DNA of 64,000 nucleotides, taken from assembly GCA_001898995.1 (NCBI GenBank), contig MKVZ01000004.1, positions 432,612-496,611 of the forward strand, in the 5' to 3' direction. The notes under the pieces were generated by a model. It ran no database searches and was not told the DNA's origin. It was given only the letters and a program-made list of their open reading frames with translations. This document shows positions 1 to 8,455 of the stretch, in pieces (the stretch's first letter is position 1; each line of letters starts with the position of its first letter). Source of the DNA: Rhizobiales bacterium 63-22 (GTDB lineage Bacteria > Pseudomonadota > Alphaproteobacteria > Rhizobiales > Rhizobiaceae). The position numbers and the translations under genes were made by a program.

Positions 1-1
1 C

Positions 2-445
2 ATTGCCTCGCTCGTTATTTCGACGGCGGTGCTTGGCCGTGTGCCGGATCATGGCGCGCCGGTACCGAAATGTGTGATGGTCGAGCGCGCCGGGAAGCCC
101 GCATGGTTCATGCGGCGGGCTGCCGTCGACGCCTTCGGGCGGGAATATACGCTGGAGATCGACGGCTATAACCGGCGGACCTGTCGCCCGCATCGCGGCG
201 CGTACCGCAAGTTCGTCCTGTCGCCCGATCCGACCGGCGATATTCTTGGCCGTATCGACTATCAGATCTGGGTTTCTGCGCTCGCCGCACTGGAATCAGC
301 GCTGGCGATTCGGCTGGTCAGCCATAAACTGACCTTCTCCCACCGCTCCGCGACGCCATGGATCGATGGCCGCGACATGCTCGGCGTCCAGCTTTTCCGG
401 GCTTTCGATGGTGAGGATGCAAAAAAACAGAAAACTGCTTGTTGA
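2..445 (+). CDS. Hypothetical prophage protein, probably 5'-partial
   Basis: The frame is open to the left edge. The first usable start is GTG at 29, which has no Shine-Dalgarno sequence in front of it, so the true start probably lies outside the window. The visible part is about 140 residues, moderately basic in the middle and ending in a lysine-rich tail. I recognise no family. It reads in the same direction as the late genes and is followed by a hairpin with a T-run, so it is probably the last gene of an upstream transcription unit. The coding assignment is reasonable, but function and start are unknown. Confidence 0.5.
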   Translation: MASLVISTAVLGRVPDHGAPVPKCVMVERAGKPAWFMRRAAVDAFGREYTLEIDGYNRRTCRPHRGAYRKFVLSPDPTGDILGRIDYQIWVSALAALESALAIRLVSHKLTFSHRSATPWIDGRDMLGVQLFRAFDGEDAKKQKTAC

Positions 446-496
446 CGTGCGGCGGAAACTTGACTTACTCCTTGGATGCTAAAAAAGATCAGACAG

Positions 497-525
497 ACCC
501 CGGCGCACCCGCGACCGGGGTTTTT
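497..525 (+). terminator. Intrinsic terminator
   Basis: A 7-bp perfect stem (ACCCCGG / CCGGGGT) encloses an 11-nt loop and runs into TTTTTCTTT. It lies 50 bases past the stop at 445, as expected for a terminator of that gene. It also falls inside the longest possible reading of the next gene, which argues against an ATG start at 476 for that gene. Confidence 0.7.
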
Positions 526-544
526 CTTTACCGGGGTTGTGGCC

Positions 545-1108
545 GTGCTGGATTTCCGATGGGAAGATATCAGCGGGATACGCAGGTTCAGCAGCGGCAT
601 CGTTCGCCTGAATGACGAGTTTCCCAAGGCCCTGCCCCGCCTTGTCAATCAAGTAGGGCGCCGCGCCAAAACCCGTGCCGTGCGCAACCTGACCAAGCAA
701 ACCGGGCTGGAGCGAAAAGTTCTGGTCAAGGCGGTCAAGGCCGTCGATACGGCCCGGCCGGGAAAGCTGCTCTATTCCCTTCGCACGCGCGGCGGCTTCA
801 TCAGGTTGAAATATCTGAAGCCAAAGGAGACGCGGCAGGGCGTTGTCGCCAAGCCATTCGGTCAGGCGCGGCTCTATCCCGGCGCCTTCATGAAGGGCGG
901 TCGCTTCCCGAACCGCAAGACGGTCGCCTACTTTGGCGGGCACGTCTGGCAGCGGCACGGTCCGCGATGGCAGATACATCAGGTCCATTCCGATGTCCGC
1001 ATTCCTGACGAAATGGTCAGGGGAGAGACGTTGGCCTCGTTTGAACGGGAGGCGAATGAGACCCTGCCGACCCGTGTCGCGGCCCTGATCCAGAAGCTGA
1101 TCGGCTGA
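545..1108 (+). CDS. Minor tail protein, lambda gpZ-like
   Basis: The 187-residue product has the pattern of the lambda gpZ family (prophage minor tail protein Z): a basic helical N-terminal half, then a core reading IRLKYLKPKETRQGV, AKPFGQ and a PGAF-x-KGGRFPNR segment. In lambda, Z acts in tail completion before head joining. The frame is open back to an ATG at 476, but an intrinsic terminator occupies 497-525. I therefore prefer GTG 545, which has a GGGG stretch about 8 bases upstream; GTG 539 is also possible. It is oddly placed, in front of the terminase genes rather than among tail genes. The family call rests on motif memory only. Confidence 0.6.
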   Translation: MLDFRWEDISGIRRFSSGIVRLNDEFPKALPRLVNQVGRRAKTRAVRNLTKQTGLERKVLVKAVKAVDTARPGKLLYSLRTRGGFIRLKYLKPKETRQGVVAKPFGQARLYPGAFMKGGRFPNRKTVAYFGGHVWQRHGPRWQIHQVHSDVRIPDEMVRGETLASFEREANETLPTRVAALIQKLIG

Positions 1109-1292
1109 CGGACGGGCGCGCGCCGGGGCCGCGGGCGTCGCGCGACCGGGCCGGCACCCCGCCCCCCCCTTTTTAGGGACCGTTTCCGGGCTTTTTCCCG
1201 GACGGGCGTGCTCGACTGCCGGCTTTCGCCAGTCTGACAGGAATTTGAGAGCCTAAAGAAGGCGCTAAAAATAAGCCTAAAGAGGCCTAAAA
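1109..1292. other. Intergenic region, candidate cos/packaging site
   Basis: This 184-bp gap lies just upstream of the terminase small subunit, where lambda-type phages carry cos. The first half is extremely GC-rich, with runs of GC and a stretch of eight or more C. The second half ends in short direct repeats that reach the start codon of the small subunit. No gene is apparent. The packaging-site assignment is inferred from position and repeats; no cohesive-end sequence can be identified by eye. Confidence 0.35.
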
Positions 1293-1293
1293 A
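1251..1293 (+). repeat. Four phased CTAAA direct repeats
   Basis: CTAAA occurs at 1253, 1265, 1277 and 1287, three times within GCCTAAA(G/A)A. The spacing of 12, 12 and 10 bases is about one helical turn, so the copies would lie on one DNA face. In lambda the small terminase binds repeated R sites in cosB directly upstream of its own gene, and this array has the same position. AAAGAGG within the array also serves as the likely Shine-Dalgarno of the downstream gene. Confidence 0.45.
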
Positions 1294-1913
1294 TGCAGGT
1301 TGCTTCGAAAGGTGACTTCGCGCGGATTGCCGGCGTGTCACCCGGTCGGGTCAGCCAATGGATCGCGGAAGGAAAAATCGGGCCGGACGCTCTTGATGGA
1401 GAAGGTCGCTCCGCGCGGATCAAGGTTGACGTGGCCTTGGCGCAGGTAAAGCTGCGCCGTGATCCCGGTCAGGCGATTGGTAACGGTATAGGCACCCGCT
1501 TGTTCGCCGATCAGGGCGACGCCGAACCCAAGCCGTCAATTCCGGTGCTACCGAACCGCAGCGACGACGTGGTCTATCAGATTCAGCAGGAACGGCTGGA
1601 GAGCGAGCGGCGCAAGAACCGGATCGCATCCGTCGACGAAGCTGTGAAACTCGGCCAGCTTGTGCCGGCCGACGAGGCGCGGGCCGAAATGATGCGTCTG
1701 GCGCGTCAGGTCGATGAGGAAAACGGCGCGATGCTCGCCGATTTCGCCAGCGCGATCGCAGGCCGTTTCAGCCTTCCGCAGCGCGACGTGCTGCACCTGC
1801 TGCGCGAGGTGAGGAACGAAAAGAAGGCTGCGGCCGCCAAGCGCGCTTCCGCCGATCTCGACGAGACGCCGGAGACTGTCGAGGCAGTGATCAGCGTGGG
1901 AGATGCGGCATGA
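1293..1913 (+). CDS. Terminase small subunit (gpNu1-like)
   Basis: The 206-residue protein starts with a helix-turn-helix (KGDFARIAGVSPGRVSQWIAEG, about residues 6-27, not quoted further), as in the Nu1/DNA-packaging family. A charged helical middle region follows, and a C-terminal part that would contact the large subunit. The small subunit recognises the packaging site and directs the large subunit to it. AAAGAGG lies 7 bases before the ATG. The gene overlaps the next by 4 bases (ATGA), indicating translational coupling to the large subunit. The assignment is firm by synteny and moderate by sequence. Confidence 0.8.
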   Translation: MQVASKGDFARIAGVSPGRVSQWIAEGKIGPDALDGEGRSARIKVDVALAQVKLRRDPGQAIGNGIGTRLFADQGDAEPKPSIPVLPNRSDDVVYQIQQERLESERRKNRIASVDEAVKLGQLVPADEARAEMMRLARQVDEENGAMLADFASAIAGRFSLPQRDVLHLLREVRNEKKAAAAKRASADLDETPETVEAVISVGDAA

Positions 1914-3907
1914 CGTCTATGACCGTCAACGTCGCCAATGCGCGACGCATCTCCGCCGAAGTGCTGGTGACGGTGATGACCCCGCCGCCGCCGGTCGATT
2001 ATCTGGATTGGGCCGAAAAGAACATCGTGTTCTCCGAACGCGAAAGCCCGCTGCCCGGTCCCTATAACCGGGACCTGTTCTTCTACTTCGACGAAATTCT
2101 GCGCGCGCTGTCGCCGAGCGATCCATGCCGGACGGTAACGCTCGCAAAATCCGCGCAGCTTGGCGGCACCGTGCTCGCCAATATCTTCTGTGGCGGCTCC
2201 ATGGCGATGGACCCGGGGGATTTCCTCTACGTCCATCCCACGGATTCGAACGCACAGCGCTGGTCGAAGATGAAACTGGCGCCGATGCTCAAGGGCACGA
2301 CGGCGCTGGCGCGGCTGTTTCCGATGCGATCGCGCGACGGCCTCGATTCGGTGCTCTACAAGGAGCGCGTCGACGGGCGCGGCGCCATCCAGATATCGGG
2401 CGCCAATTCGCCGGCCTCACTTTCGCAGGTCACCATGCGCCGTCAGGTGCAGGACGATCTCGCAAAGTGGGAAATGAACTCCGCTGGAGACCCGGAGACG
2501 CAGGCGGACAGCCGTTCGCGGGCGCATGAATTCGCCAAGGTTTTCAAGATATCGACGCCGCTCGTCGAGCCGGGTTGCAGGATCACCCGCAACTTCGAGG
2601 ACGGCAGTCAGGAGCGGCTCTATTTGCCGTGCCCGCATTGCGGCACGTTGCAGACGCTGGAATGGGAGAATTTCCTCCAGTCGATCGACGAGGATCATCC
2701 GGAGAGGTCGCACTTCACTTGCGTCGATCCCGAATGCGGCGGGGTGATCGAGGAATATCACCGCTCGCAGATGTTCCGCGAGGCGAAGCGCCTCGAAGCG
2801 TCTGGCGAACAAGTCTGGCGGGCGGCGAATCCATCCGCCAAGCGGGTGCATCGCTCGTTTCACCTCTGGTCAGCCTATTCGCTGTTGCAGAGTTTCGAGC
2901 GGATCGCGCGTGAATGGCTGTCGGCGAAAGGCGATCCGGCTTCCGAGCAGACGTTTTTCAATGACACTGTGGGCCGCGCATACCGGACTTTGGGCGAGGC
3001 GCCGGGCTGGGAGAGCCTGCGTGATCGCGGAGCGTCTTCCGATTATTCGCGCGGCGCGATCCCGGCGGGGTTCCCGCTGTTGACCATCGGCATAGACTGC
3101 CAGAAGGACCGCGTTGAATGGCAGGCTGTCGCATGGGCGCGGGATTTCCGCAGGGCCGTGGTCGAGTATGGCGTGTTCCCCGGCCATATCAGCGAGGAAG
3201 GTTGCCGGGCGCTGCTCGACGGCCTGATGGTGCAGGCTTGGAAGAACGTGCACGGGCGGTCGATTGCCGCGGACATGGCGGCTATTGACGGCAATGCCTG
3301 GACCGAGGATGTCTGGGGCTGGGTGAAAAAGCACTCGACCTCGCGTCTTATCATGGTGCGCGGCGTTCCATCGGAATCGGCCCCGCTTCTTGCCGCGGTC
3401 AAGCGCGAGCGGAACACCAAGACCGGCAAGGTCAAACGCTATTCGCGGCGCTTCTACAACTTCGCCACTTCGGTGCTGAAGATGGGCCTTTACCGGAATC
3501 TGGTGAAGGACGATCCGCTGCAACGCGGCTTTGTCGGCCTGCCGCGCGGCCTTGAGGACGAATTTTACCGCCAGCTTACGGCGGAGAGCCGCAAGGCGAC
3601 GCGGACCAAGACCGGTTTCGTCAAGTATGAATGGGTGAAGGACCCGGCGCAGGCCAACGAAGGTCTCGACACGCATTTGCAGGCCGAGGCAGCGGCGATC
3701 AAGTTCGGCATCCGCTCGATGCCGGATCAGGTGTGGGACCGATACGAGGCGGAGCGGGAATGTCCACCGGAGGTCCAGCAGGGCGATATCGAAGATCTGC
3801 TGTCAGGCATCCAGACGCCACCCGCAACCCCGCCGCCGGACGCCTCGTCCGGAGACAGCGATGAAGACAGGCGGCGGAAACGTCGCGAGAAGTGGAAAAA
3901 CCGATGA
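1910..3907 (+). CDS. Terminase large subunit, GpA family
   Basis: The 665-residue protein (lambda gpA is 641) is the packaging ATPase and nuclease. The N-terminal domain carries the degenerate ATP-binding stretch typical of this family (LAKSAQLGGTV near residue 80) followed by FLYVHPTDSNAQRWS. A Cys pair CPHC near residue 241 and CVDPEC near residue 272 form the zinc-ribbon-like insertion seen in GpA proteins. LTIGIDCQKDRVEW near residue 392 begins the C-terminal nuclease domain with its acidic residue. The gene is translationally coupled to genes on both sides through 4-base overlaps. Confidence 0.93.
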   Translation: MTSMTVNVANARRISAEVLVTVMTPPPPVDYLDWAEKNIVFSERESPLPGPYNRDLFFYFDEILRALSPSDPCRTVTLAKSAQLGGTVLANIFCGGSMAMDPGDFLYVHPTDSNAQRWSKMKLAPMLKGTTALARLFPMRSRDGLDSVLYKERVDGRGAIQISGANSPASLSQVTMRRQVQDDLAKWEMNSAGDPETQADSRSRAHEFAKVFKISTPLVEPGCRITRNFEDGSQERLYLPCPHCGTLQTLEWENFLQSIDEDHPERSHFTCVDPECGGVIEEYHRSQMFREAKRLEASGEQVWRAANPSAKRVHRSFHLWSAYSLLQSFERIAREWLSAKGDPASEQTFFNDTVGRAYRTLGEAPGWESLRDRGASSDYSRGAIPAGFPLLTIGIDCQKDRVEWQAVAWARDFRRAVVEYGVFPGHISEEGCRALLDGLMVQAWKNVHGRSIAADMAAIDGNAWTEDVWGWVKKHSTSRLIMVRGVPSESAPLLAAVKRERNTKTGKVKRYSRRFYNFATSVLKMGLYRNLVKDDPLQRGFVGLPRGLEDEFYRQLTAESRKATRTKTGFVKYEWVKDPAQANEGLDTHLQAEAAAIKFGIRSMPDQVWDRYEAERECPPEVQQGDIEDLLSGIQTPPATPPPDASSGDSDEDRRRKRREKWKNR

Positions 3908-5511
3908 GCCTGATGGAGCGTATCAAGGGAGTGGGCCGAGCGCTTCGCTCCGGTTCCGCTCTTTCGGGAACGGCCTATCGGCCCGTCGCCCGGATGCTGC
4001 GCGACACCAAGAGCGGGGTTCTCGCCTCGCGCATGGTCACCATCGTCGACAGCCGGGAGGAAATCCGCCGCTCATGGCGACGGGCCGCAGCCTATGCCCT
4101 CGATTTCATCCAGAATTCCGGCAAGCTCAAGGGCGCCTGCGATCAGGTTCTGGTCGATACAGTCGGCGTTGAACTCGTGTTGCAGCCGCAGCCGGACATT
4201 GCAGAATTCGGTTATTCACGCGAGGAAACGGCGGCTCTGGTCGCCCAGATCAAGCGCGAATGGAAGCGCTACGCATGGAACCCGCGCGAATGCGACATGC
4301 GCGGGAAATTCACCCTGCCGCAACTGGTCGATATCGGCCTGCGCTGGTACATGGCATATGGCGAGATCACCGGTATCCTTGATTACATGCCCCGCGCGAA
4401 ACGCCGGCAGAAGGGTGTGAAATCGGGTCTCAAACTGTGCCTGACCCCGCCGTCCAAGCTGGTGCAGGATACAAACGAGTTCGAAAACCTGTTTCAGGGC
4501 GTCTATCACGACGAGGACGGCCGCCCGATCGGCTATCTTTTCGAAGAAAAGACGAATGGTATCGTCCAGAAGGTCCGCTATCCGGCCTTCGATGCCGATG
4601 GCCGCCCCGTCGTCATCCATCTGTTCGACCCGGTGGACGCCACGGACGTGCGCGGGATCTCGGTGCTGACTCCCGCCATCCGAAAGCACGCACAGAAGGA
4701 AGTGCTCGACGATGCCACGTTGCAGACAGCGATCCTGCAAACAATTTTCGCCGCGGTTCTGACCAGTCCCGACCCGTCGCAGGCGGCATTCGAGGCATTG
4801 GAAGCGATCGAGGATACCGAACTCAAGGATGAATTTCTGGGCTATCTGCAAGCCCGGATGGACAAGGCCAAGGAAGGCGGCCTCAATATCAACGGCGCGC
4901 CGACCGTCTCCCACCTCGCGCCCGGCGAGGACCTGCAATTCCGCACGGCGAGCACGCCGGGGTCGCAATACCTGCCTTTCGCCAATTCGCTCGACCGCGA
5001 GACGGCGCGCGCCATCGGCGTTACCTACAGCAGCTATGCGATGGACCACACCAACGCCACTTATTCGTCGGTGCGGATGGAGGGCGCCACCATCCAGCCG
5101 ATCGCGATACGCCGCCGCGAGCGCCTCGCCGCGCCCCTGATGCAGGCTGTTTATGAAAGCTGGCTTGACGAGATGGTCGGCGAAGGCCGGATCAAGCTGA
5201 AAGTCAGCTACGAGGTTTTCGCGGCCAACCGCGAAAAATTCACTTGGGCGCTCTGGCAGGGTCCAGCCGCGCCGACCGCCGACGATTACAAGACCGAGCG
5301 GGCCACGTCCGAGCGGCTTTCGAATGGCACCTCGTCGATCGCTATCGAATGCGGACAGAAGGGCATAGACCCGGACGAACTGTTCGAGCAGCAGCAGCGC
5401 GAGCACAAGCGCTATGTCGATGCCGGGATGAAGTCGCCTTACGAGCGCCCGAACCAGCCACCCCTGCCGGACGATCCGCCGGCGCAAGACCCGAAGAAGC
5501 AAGCGGCATGA
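3904..5511 (+). CDS. Portal protein, lambda gpB family
   Basis: The 535-residue product matches the lambda-family portal in length (533) and in its internal sequence, including SREEIRRSWRRAAA near residue 45 and YSSYAMDHTNATYSSVRMEGA in the C-terminal half. Portals form the dodecameric ring at one capsid vertex through which DNA passes. The start at 3904 overlaps the terminase stop (ATGA). An in-frame ATG 12 bases earlier would lie inside the terminase and is less likely. The extreme C-terminus is proline- and charge-rich. Confidence 0.93.
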   Translation: MSLMERIKGVGRALRSGSALSGTAYRPVARMLRDTKSGVLASRMVTIVDSREEIRRSWRRAAAYALDFIQNSGKLKGACDQVLVDTVGVELVLQPQPDIAEFGYSREETAALVAQIKREWKRYAWNPRECDMRGKFTLPQLVDIGLRWYMAYGEITGILDYMPRAKRRQKGVKSGLKLCLTPPSKLVQDTNEFENLFQGVYHDEDGRPIGYLFEEKTNGIVQKVRYPAFDADGRPVVIHLFDPVDATDVRGISVLTPAIRKHAQKEVLDDATLQTAILQTIFAAVLTSPDPSQAAFEALEAIEDTELKDEFLGYLQARMDKAKEGGLNINGAPTVSHLAPGEDLQFRTASTPGSQYLPFANSLDRETARAIGVTYSSYAMDHTNATYSSVRMEGATIQPIAIRRRERLAAPLMQAVYESWLDEMVGEGRIKLKVSYEVFAANREKFTWALWQGPAAPTADDYKTERATSERLSNGTSSIAIECGQKGIDPDELFEQQQREHKRYVDAGMKSPYERPNQPPLPDDPPAQDPKKQAA

Positions 5512-5765
5512 GCAACGTCAGGATTCGGAAAACGGATATCGACCTCGATAATCCGTGCGATGCCGCCAAGGCCTTGCGCGGGTTACGCATCCAGATCGCC
5601 GCCGGCGGGCAGACGGAAGTCGTGCGCTTCGGCGATGACGAGGTGCGTTACAGCAAGGCCAACATCGCGGCGCTCGATCAGGAAATCGATCGCCTTTCCG
5701 CCGAATGCGATCGTGCGACGGGTGGCACCCGCCGGCGCTTCGCCAAGCGGATGCGCTTCATCTAG
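5508..5765 (+). CDS. Head-tail joining protein, gpW-like
   Basis: This small protein of 85 residues starts by ATGA overlap with the portal stop. Its core (LRGLRIQIAAGGQTEVVRFG, then a helix with IAALDQEIDRL and a basic tail RRRFAKRMRF) follows the lambda gpW fold: helix, beta hairpin, helix. gpW (68 residues) fills the head-tail connector after packaging. In lambda, W lies between the large terminase and the portal; here it follows the portal. Confidence 0.75.
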   Translation: MSNVRIRKTDIDLDNPCDAAKALRGLRIQIAAGGQTEVVRFGDDEVRYSKANIAALDQEIDRLSAECDRATGGTRRRFAKRMRFI

Positions 5766-5781
5766 TTTTCAGGAGATTCCC

Positions 5782-6846
5782 ATGCCCGTTCTTCAGGACG
5801 GCGAACTCGTGCTCTACGGGTTCGTCGGCGACAACTTCTGGGATGAAGGCTTCACCGCGCAGGATGTGCTTTCGGCCTTGGCAGAAGTTGGCCGCGATAC
5901 GGATATCACCGTGCGCATCAATTCCGCTGGCGGTTACGCCTATGAGGGTATCGCGATTTACAACGCCCTCTCCGGGCACAGGGGCAAGGTTTCGGTGGTG
6001 GTCGATGCCTTCGCCGGGTCCGCAGCATCCCTGATCGCGATGGCCGGGTCGGAGCGGATCATGCGGGCCGGCTCATTGATGATGATCCACGATCCCGCCT
6101 CGGTCACATATGGCAACGCCGATGATCATGAATCCACCCGCGCCATGCTCGACAAGCTCGGCGACCTCATGGCCGACATTTATGCCGAGGCCAGCGGCGA
6201 AGACGCCGCCACCGTCCGCGACGATATGCGGGCTGAAATCTGGCTGACCGGAGAAGAAGCCGTCGAGCGTGGTTTCGCGACCGCGACGGAAAAGGCGAAG
6301 GCGGTCGCTTTTTCGGCCTTCGACTATAGCGTCTATGCCAATGCGCCCGACCGGTTGAAGCGCATGGCACAGAGAAATTCATGGTCATTCGACCATGCCG
6401 CGAACCCGGCGCGTCCCGCCGTCCGTTCGACCCGTCAACAGGAAATCCACGAGGAAGACACCATGACTGGAAAACCGCAGGCGGGTCAGCAGCCCGCAGA
6501 CATCGATGCTGCACGCGCCGAGGCCGGCAATGCCGCCAAGGCGCGTATCAAGGCGATCGTGACCAGCCCGGAGGCCAGCGGCCGCGAGGGGCTGGCAAAC
6601 TATTTCGCCTATGACACCGAACTTTCCGCCGAGGACGCGATCAAGGCCATGGCCGCCGCGCCGAAGGCGGAAGCCGCTGCCGACGCAGGCGAGGAAGGCA
6701 ACCCCGATCCGGCCGATGCCTACGAGCAGAAGCGTATGCGCGCGGCAGGTCAGGCCCAGCCACAGGCCCGCAAACCGGGTGCCGATGGCAAACCCAACCG
6801 TGCAGCGCTGGCCAGCGCGGTCGAACGCACCAACAAGCGCCGCTGA
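5782..6846 (+). CDS. Head maturation protease (S49/ClpP-like, gpC-like) with scaffold tail
   Basis: The 354-residue protein begins after AGGAG. Residues 1-200 are a ClpP-fold serine protease: INSAGG (oxyanion region), the nucleophile Ser in FAGSAASLIAMAG, and the catalytic His in MMIHDPAS. The C-terminal 127 residues are helical, Ala/Glu-rich and low-complexity, like the scaffold portion of lambda C. The protease is incorporated into the prohead and processes head proteins. An internal start (see 6463-6846) should make the scaffold separately. Lambda C is 439 residues, so this version is compact. Confidence 0.9.
   Translation: MPVLQDGELVLYGFVGDNFWDEGFTAQDVLSALAEVGRDTDITVRINSAGGYAYEGIAIYNALSGHRGKVSVVVDAFAGSAASLIAMAGSERIMRAGSLMMIHDPASVTYGNADDHESTRAMLDKLGDLMADIYAEASGEDAATVRDDMRAEIWLTGEEAVERGFATATEKAKAVAFSAFDYSVYANAPDRLKRMAQRNSWSFDHAANPARPAVRSTRQQEIHEEDTMTGKPQAGQQPADIDAARAEAGNAAKARIKAIVTSPEASGREGLANYFAYDTELSAEDAIKAMAAAPKAEAAADAGEEGNPDPADAYEQKRMRAAGQAQPQARKPGADGKPNRAALASAVERTNKRR
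6463..6846 (+). CDS. Nested capsid scaffold (Nu3-like), in-frame within protease gene
   Basis: An in-frame ATG at 6463 lies 6 bases after GAGGAAG (6451-6457), a much better ribosome-binding site than expected by chance inside a coding region. Initiation there would give 127 residues (MTGKPQAGQQPADIDAARAE at the N-terminus), equal to the C-terminal part of the protease. Lambda uses the same device: Nu3 is translated from an internal start in C. The product would guide assembly of the gpE-type capsid and then be degraded. The nested start is seen in the sequence; its use is inferred. Confidence 0.7.
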   Translation: MTGKPQAGQQPADIDAARAEAGNAAKARIKAIVTSPEASGREGLANYFAYDTELSAEDAIKAMAAAPKAEAAADAGEEGNPDPADAYEQKRMRAAGQAQPQARKPGADGKPNRAALASAVERTNKRR

Positions 6847-6859
6847 AGGAGGCCCTATC

Positions 6860-7234
6860 ATGCCGCCCATTCTCGAAGAAGAAATCCGCCGCACCGGGCA
6901 TTACATCGTCTCGGAATCCAACGGCTATCGCTCGCGCGATGTCGGTATCGTTGCATCCGGCGCGGGCAAACTGCTTTCCGGCACAGTGCTGGGGCAAGTG
7001 ACGGCGACGAAGAAATTCACGCCGTACGATCCCGCCGCCACCGATGGCAGCGAGGCCGCCGCCGCCATCCTCTATGAAGGCTGCGATGCCACGTCCGCCG
7101 ACGTGAAACGCACCCTCACCGTCCGCGACACGGAGGTGCAGGCGGATGTGCTCATCTGGGCCGAGGGCGTGACCGACGCACAGAAAACCGCCGCGCTCGC
7201 CGCGCTTTCCGAAAACGGCATCGTCGCCCGCTAG
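6860..7234 (+). CDS. Head decoration protein, lambda gpD family
   Basis: The 124-residue protein is preceded by AAGGAGG 7 bases from the ATG. It contains the D-family signatures SRDVGIVASGAGKLLSGTVLG near the N-terminus, AAAILYEGCDAT in the middle, and a C-terminal stretch with an Asp/Gln-rich helix and ALSENGIVAR at the end. gpD trimers stabilise the expanded lambda capsid. Its position between protease/scaffold and major capsid protein matches lambda C-Nu3-D-E. Confidence 0.9.
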   Translation: MPPILEEEIRRTGHYIVSESNGYRSRDVGIVASGAGKLLSGTVLGQVTATKKFTPYDPAATDGSEAAAAILYEGCDATSADVKRTLTVRDTEVQADVLIWAEGVTDAQKTAALAALSENGIVAR

Positions 7235-7245
7235 GAGTCTTACCC

Positions 7246-8271
7246 ATGGCCATCGTTACCGATGTTTTCAACCAGAACGCCCTCGGCGTCATCGAATTTC
7301 AGGAAGATGTTGTCGAGCGTATCGACTATAAGCCGCAGCTTCTGGGTTCGCTCAATCTCTTCACCCCGGTCTATTCGCGCTCGCGCACCATCGCAATCGC
7401 AGACCGGAACCGGTCGCTGACCCTGATTCCGACCTCGCCCAACGGATCGCCGCCCGAAGAACTGATTCCGAAGGGATCGAGGGTCCGCACGTACGAAACC
7501 GTACGCCTCGCCAAGGGGTCCACAATCTATGCGATCGAACTCGCCGGCGTGGCGGCGCTCCCCTTCGAACTCCAGACCAAGGAGATCACCGAGGAAGTCA
7601 CCGACCGCACCGCCCAGATCATGGACGATCTCGAACTGACGTGGGAGTACATGCGTTTCGGTGCCGTGCAGGGCAAGGTCCTCGACGCGGACGGTAGCGT
7701 CATCGTCGACTGGTACGATTTCTGGGGCATCGCCGAGCCGGACGAGATCAATTTCGAACTCGACAAGCCCGGCACCGATGTGCGCGCCAAGATCCGGCAG
7801 TTGAAACGCGCCATGCAGAAGGCCGCCAAGGGCATCTGGACCCCAGCCACCAAGGTGGGCGCACTCGTCGGCGATACTTTCTTCGACATGCTGGTCAATC
7901 ACCCCAGCGTCAAGGAGACGAAGCTCAACACGGAAAAGGCCGCGACTCTCGAAAACATCGAAGCCTATTCGGCGATCGAGATCGAGGGCGTCACCTTTAT
8001 CAACTATCAGGGCACGGACGATGGCACGACTATCGCCATCGGATCGGAGAAGGCCCGCTTCTTCCCGATCAACGCCCGCGGCGCTTTCAGCGTGGGTTAC
8101 GGCCCGGCCAGCGAATTCAAGCCCTATCTCAACCAGAAGGGCCGCGAATTTTACGGCCTCGTGCTGGAGGACAAGAGCGGGCGCGACGAATGGGATCGGG
8201 TGGAAATCTATTCCTATCCCCTTTTCGTCTGCACGCGACCGGAAATGCTGCTGCGCGGAAAGGCGAAGTGA
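7246..8271 (+). CDS. Major capsid protein, lambda gpE family
   Basis: The product is 341 residues, the same length as lambda gpE. It carries family features such as an N-terminal RSRTIAIADRNRSLTLIPTS segment, a central DLELTWEYMRFGAVQGKVLDADG, and a C-terminal FPINARGAFSVGYGPA. A TAGGAG ribosome-binding site precedes the ATG. It forms the icosahedral shell and is stabilised by the decoration protein encoded just upstream. Its stop overlaps the next start by one base. Confidence 0.93.
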   Translation: MAIVTDVFNQNALGVIEFQEDVVERIDYKPQLLGSLNLFTPVYSRSRTIAIADRNRSLTLIPTSPNGSPPEELIPKGSRVRTYETVRLAKGSTIYAIELAGVAALPFELQTKEITEEVTDRTAQIMDDLELTWEYMRFGAVQGKVLDADGSVIVDWYDFWGIAEPDEINFELDKPGTDVRAKIRQLKRAMQKAAKGIWTPATKVGALVGDTFFDMLVNHPSVKETKLNTEKAATLENIEAYSAIEIEGVTFINYQGTDDGTTIAIGSEKARFFPINARGAFSVGYGPASEFKPYLNQKGREFYGLVLEDKSGRDEWDRVEIYSYPLFVCTRPEMLLRGKAK

Positions 8272-8444
8272 TGTCGACGCACATCGTGACCGAAGCCGGG
8301 TTTTATGGAGGCAAGTTCCTGAAATCCGGCGCCTCTTATGAGGCTGGAGAAATCGGGGGCGACGAGGTCAAACCCGCTTCACCCCCGAAAAAGTCGGGCG
8401 GCCAGCAGGCGGAAACACCGGCTCCTGATGATGATCAGTCCTGA
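8271..8444 (+). CDS. Small hypothetical head-region protein
   Basis: This 57-residue product starts on the last base of the capsid stop (TGATG). The N-terminal 30 residues look folded (THIVTEAGFYGGKFLKSGA) and the rest is a Pro/Lys/Asp-rich tail. It occupies the slot of lambda FI, a small acidic protein that assists packaging, but I see no sequence resemblance sufficient to name it so. Tight spacing on both sides supports expression. Confidence 0.55.
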   Translation: MSTHIVTEAGFYGGKFLKSGASYEAGEIGGDEVKPASPPKKSGGQQAETPAPDDDQS

Positions 8445-8455
8445 CGGTGATCCGC

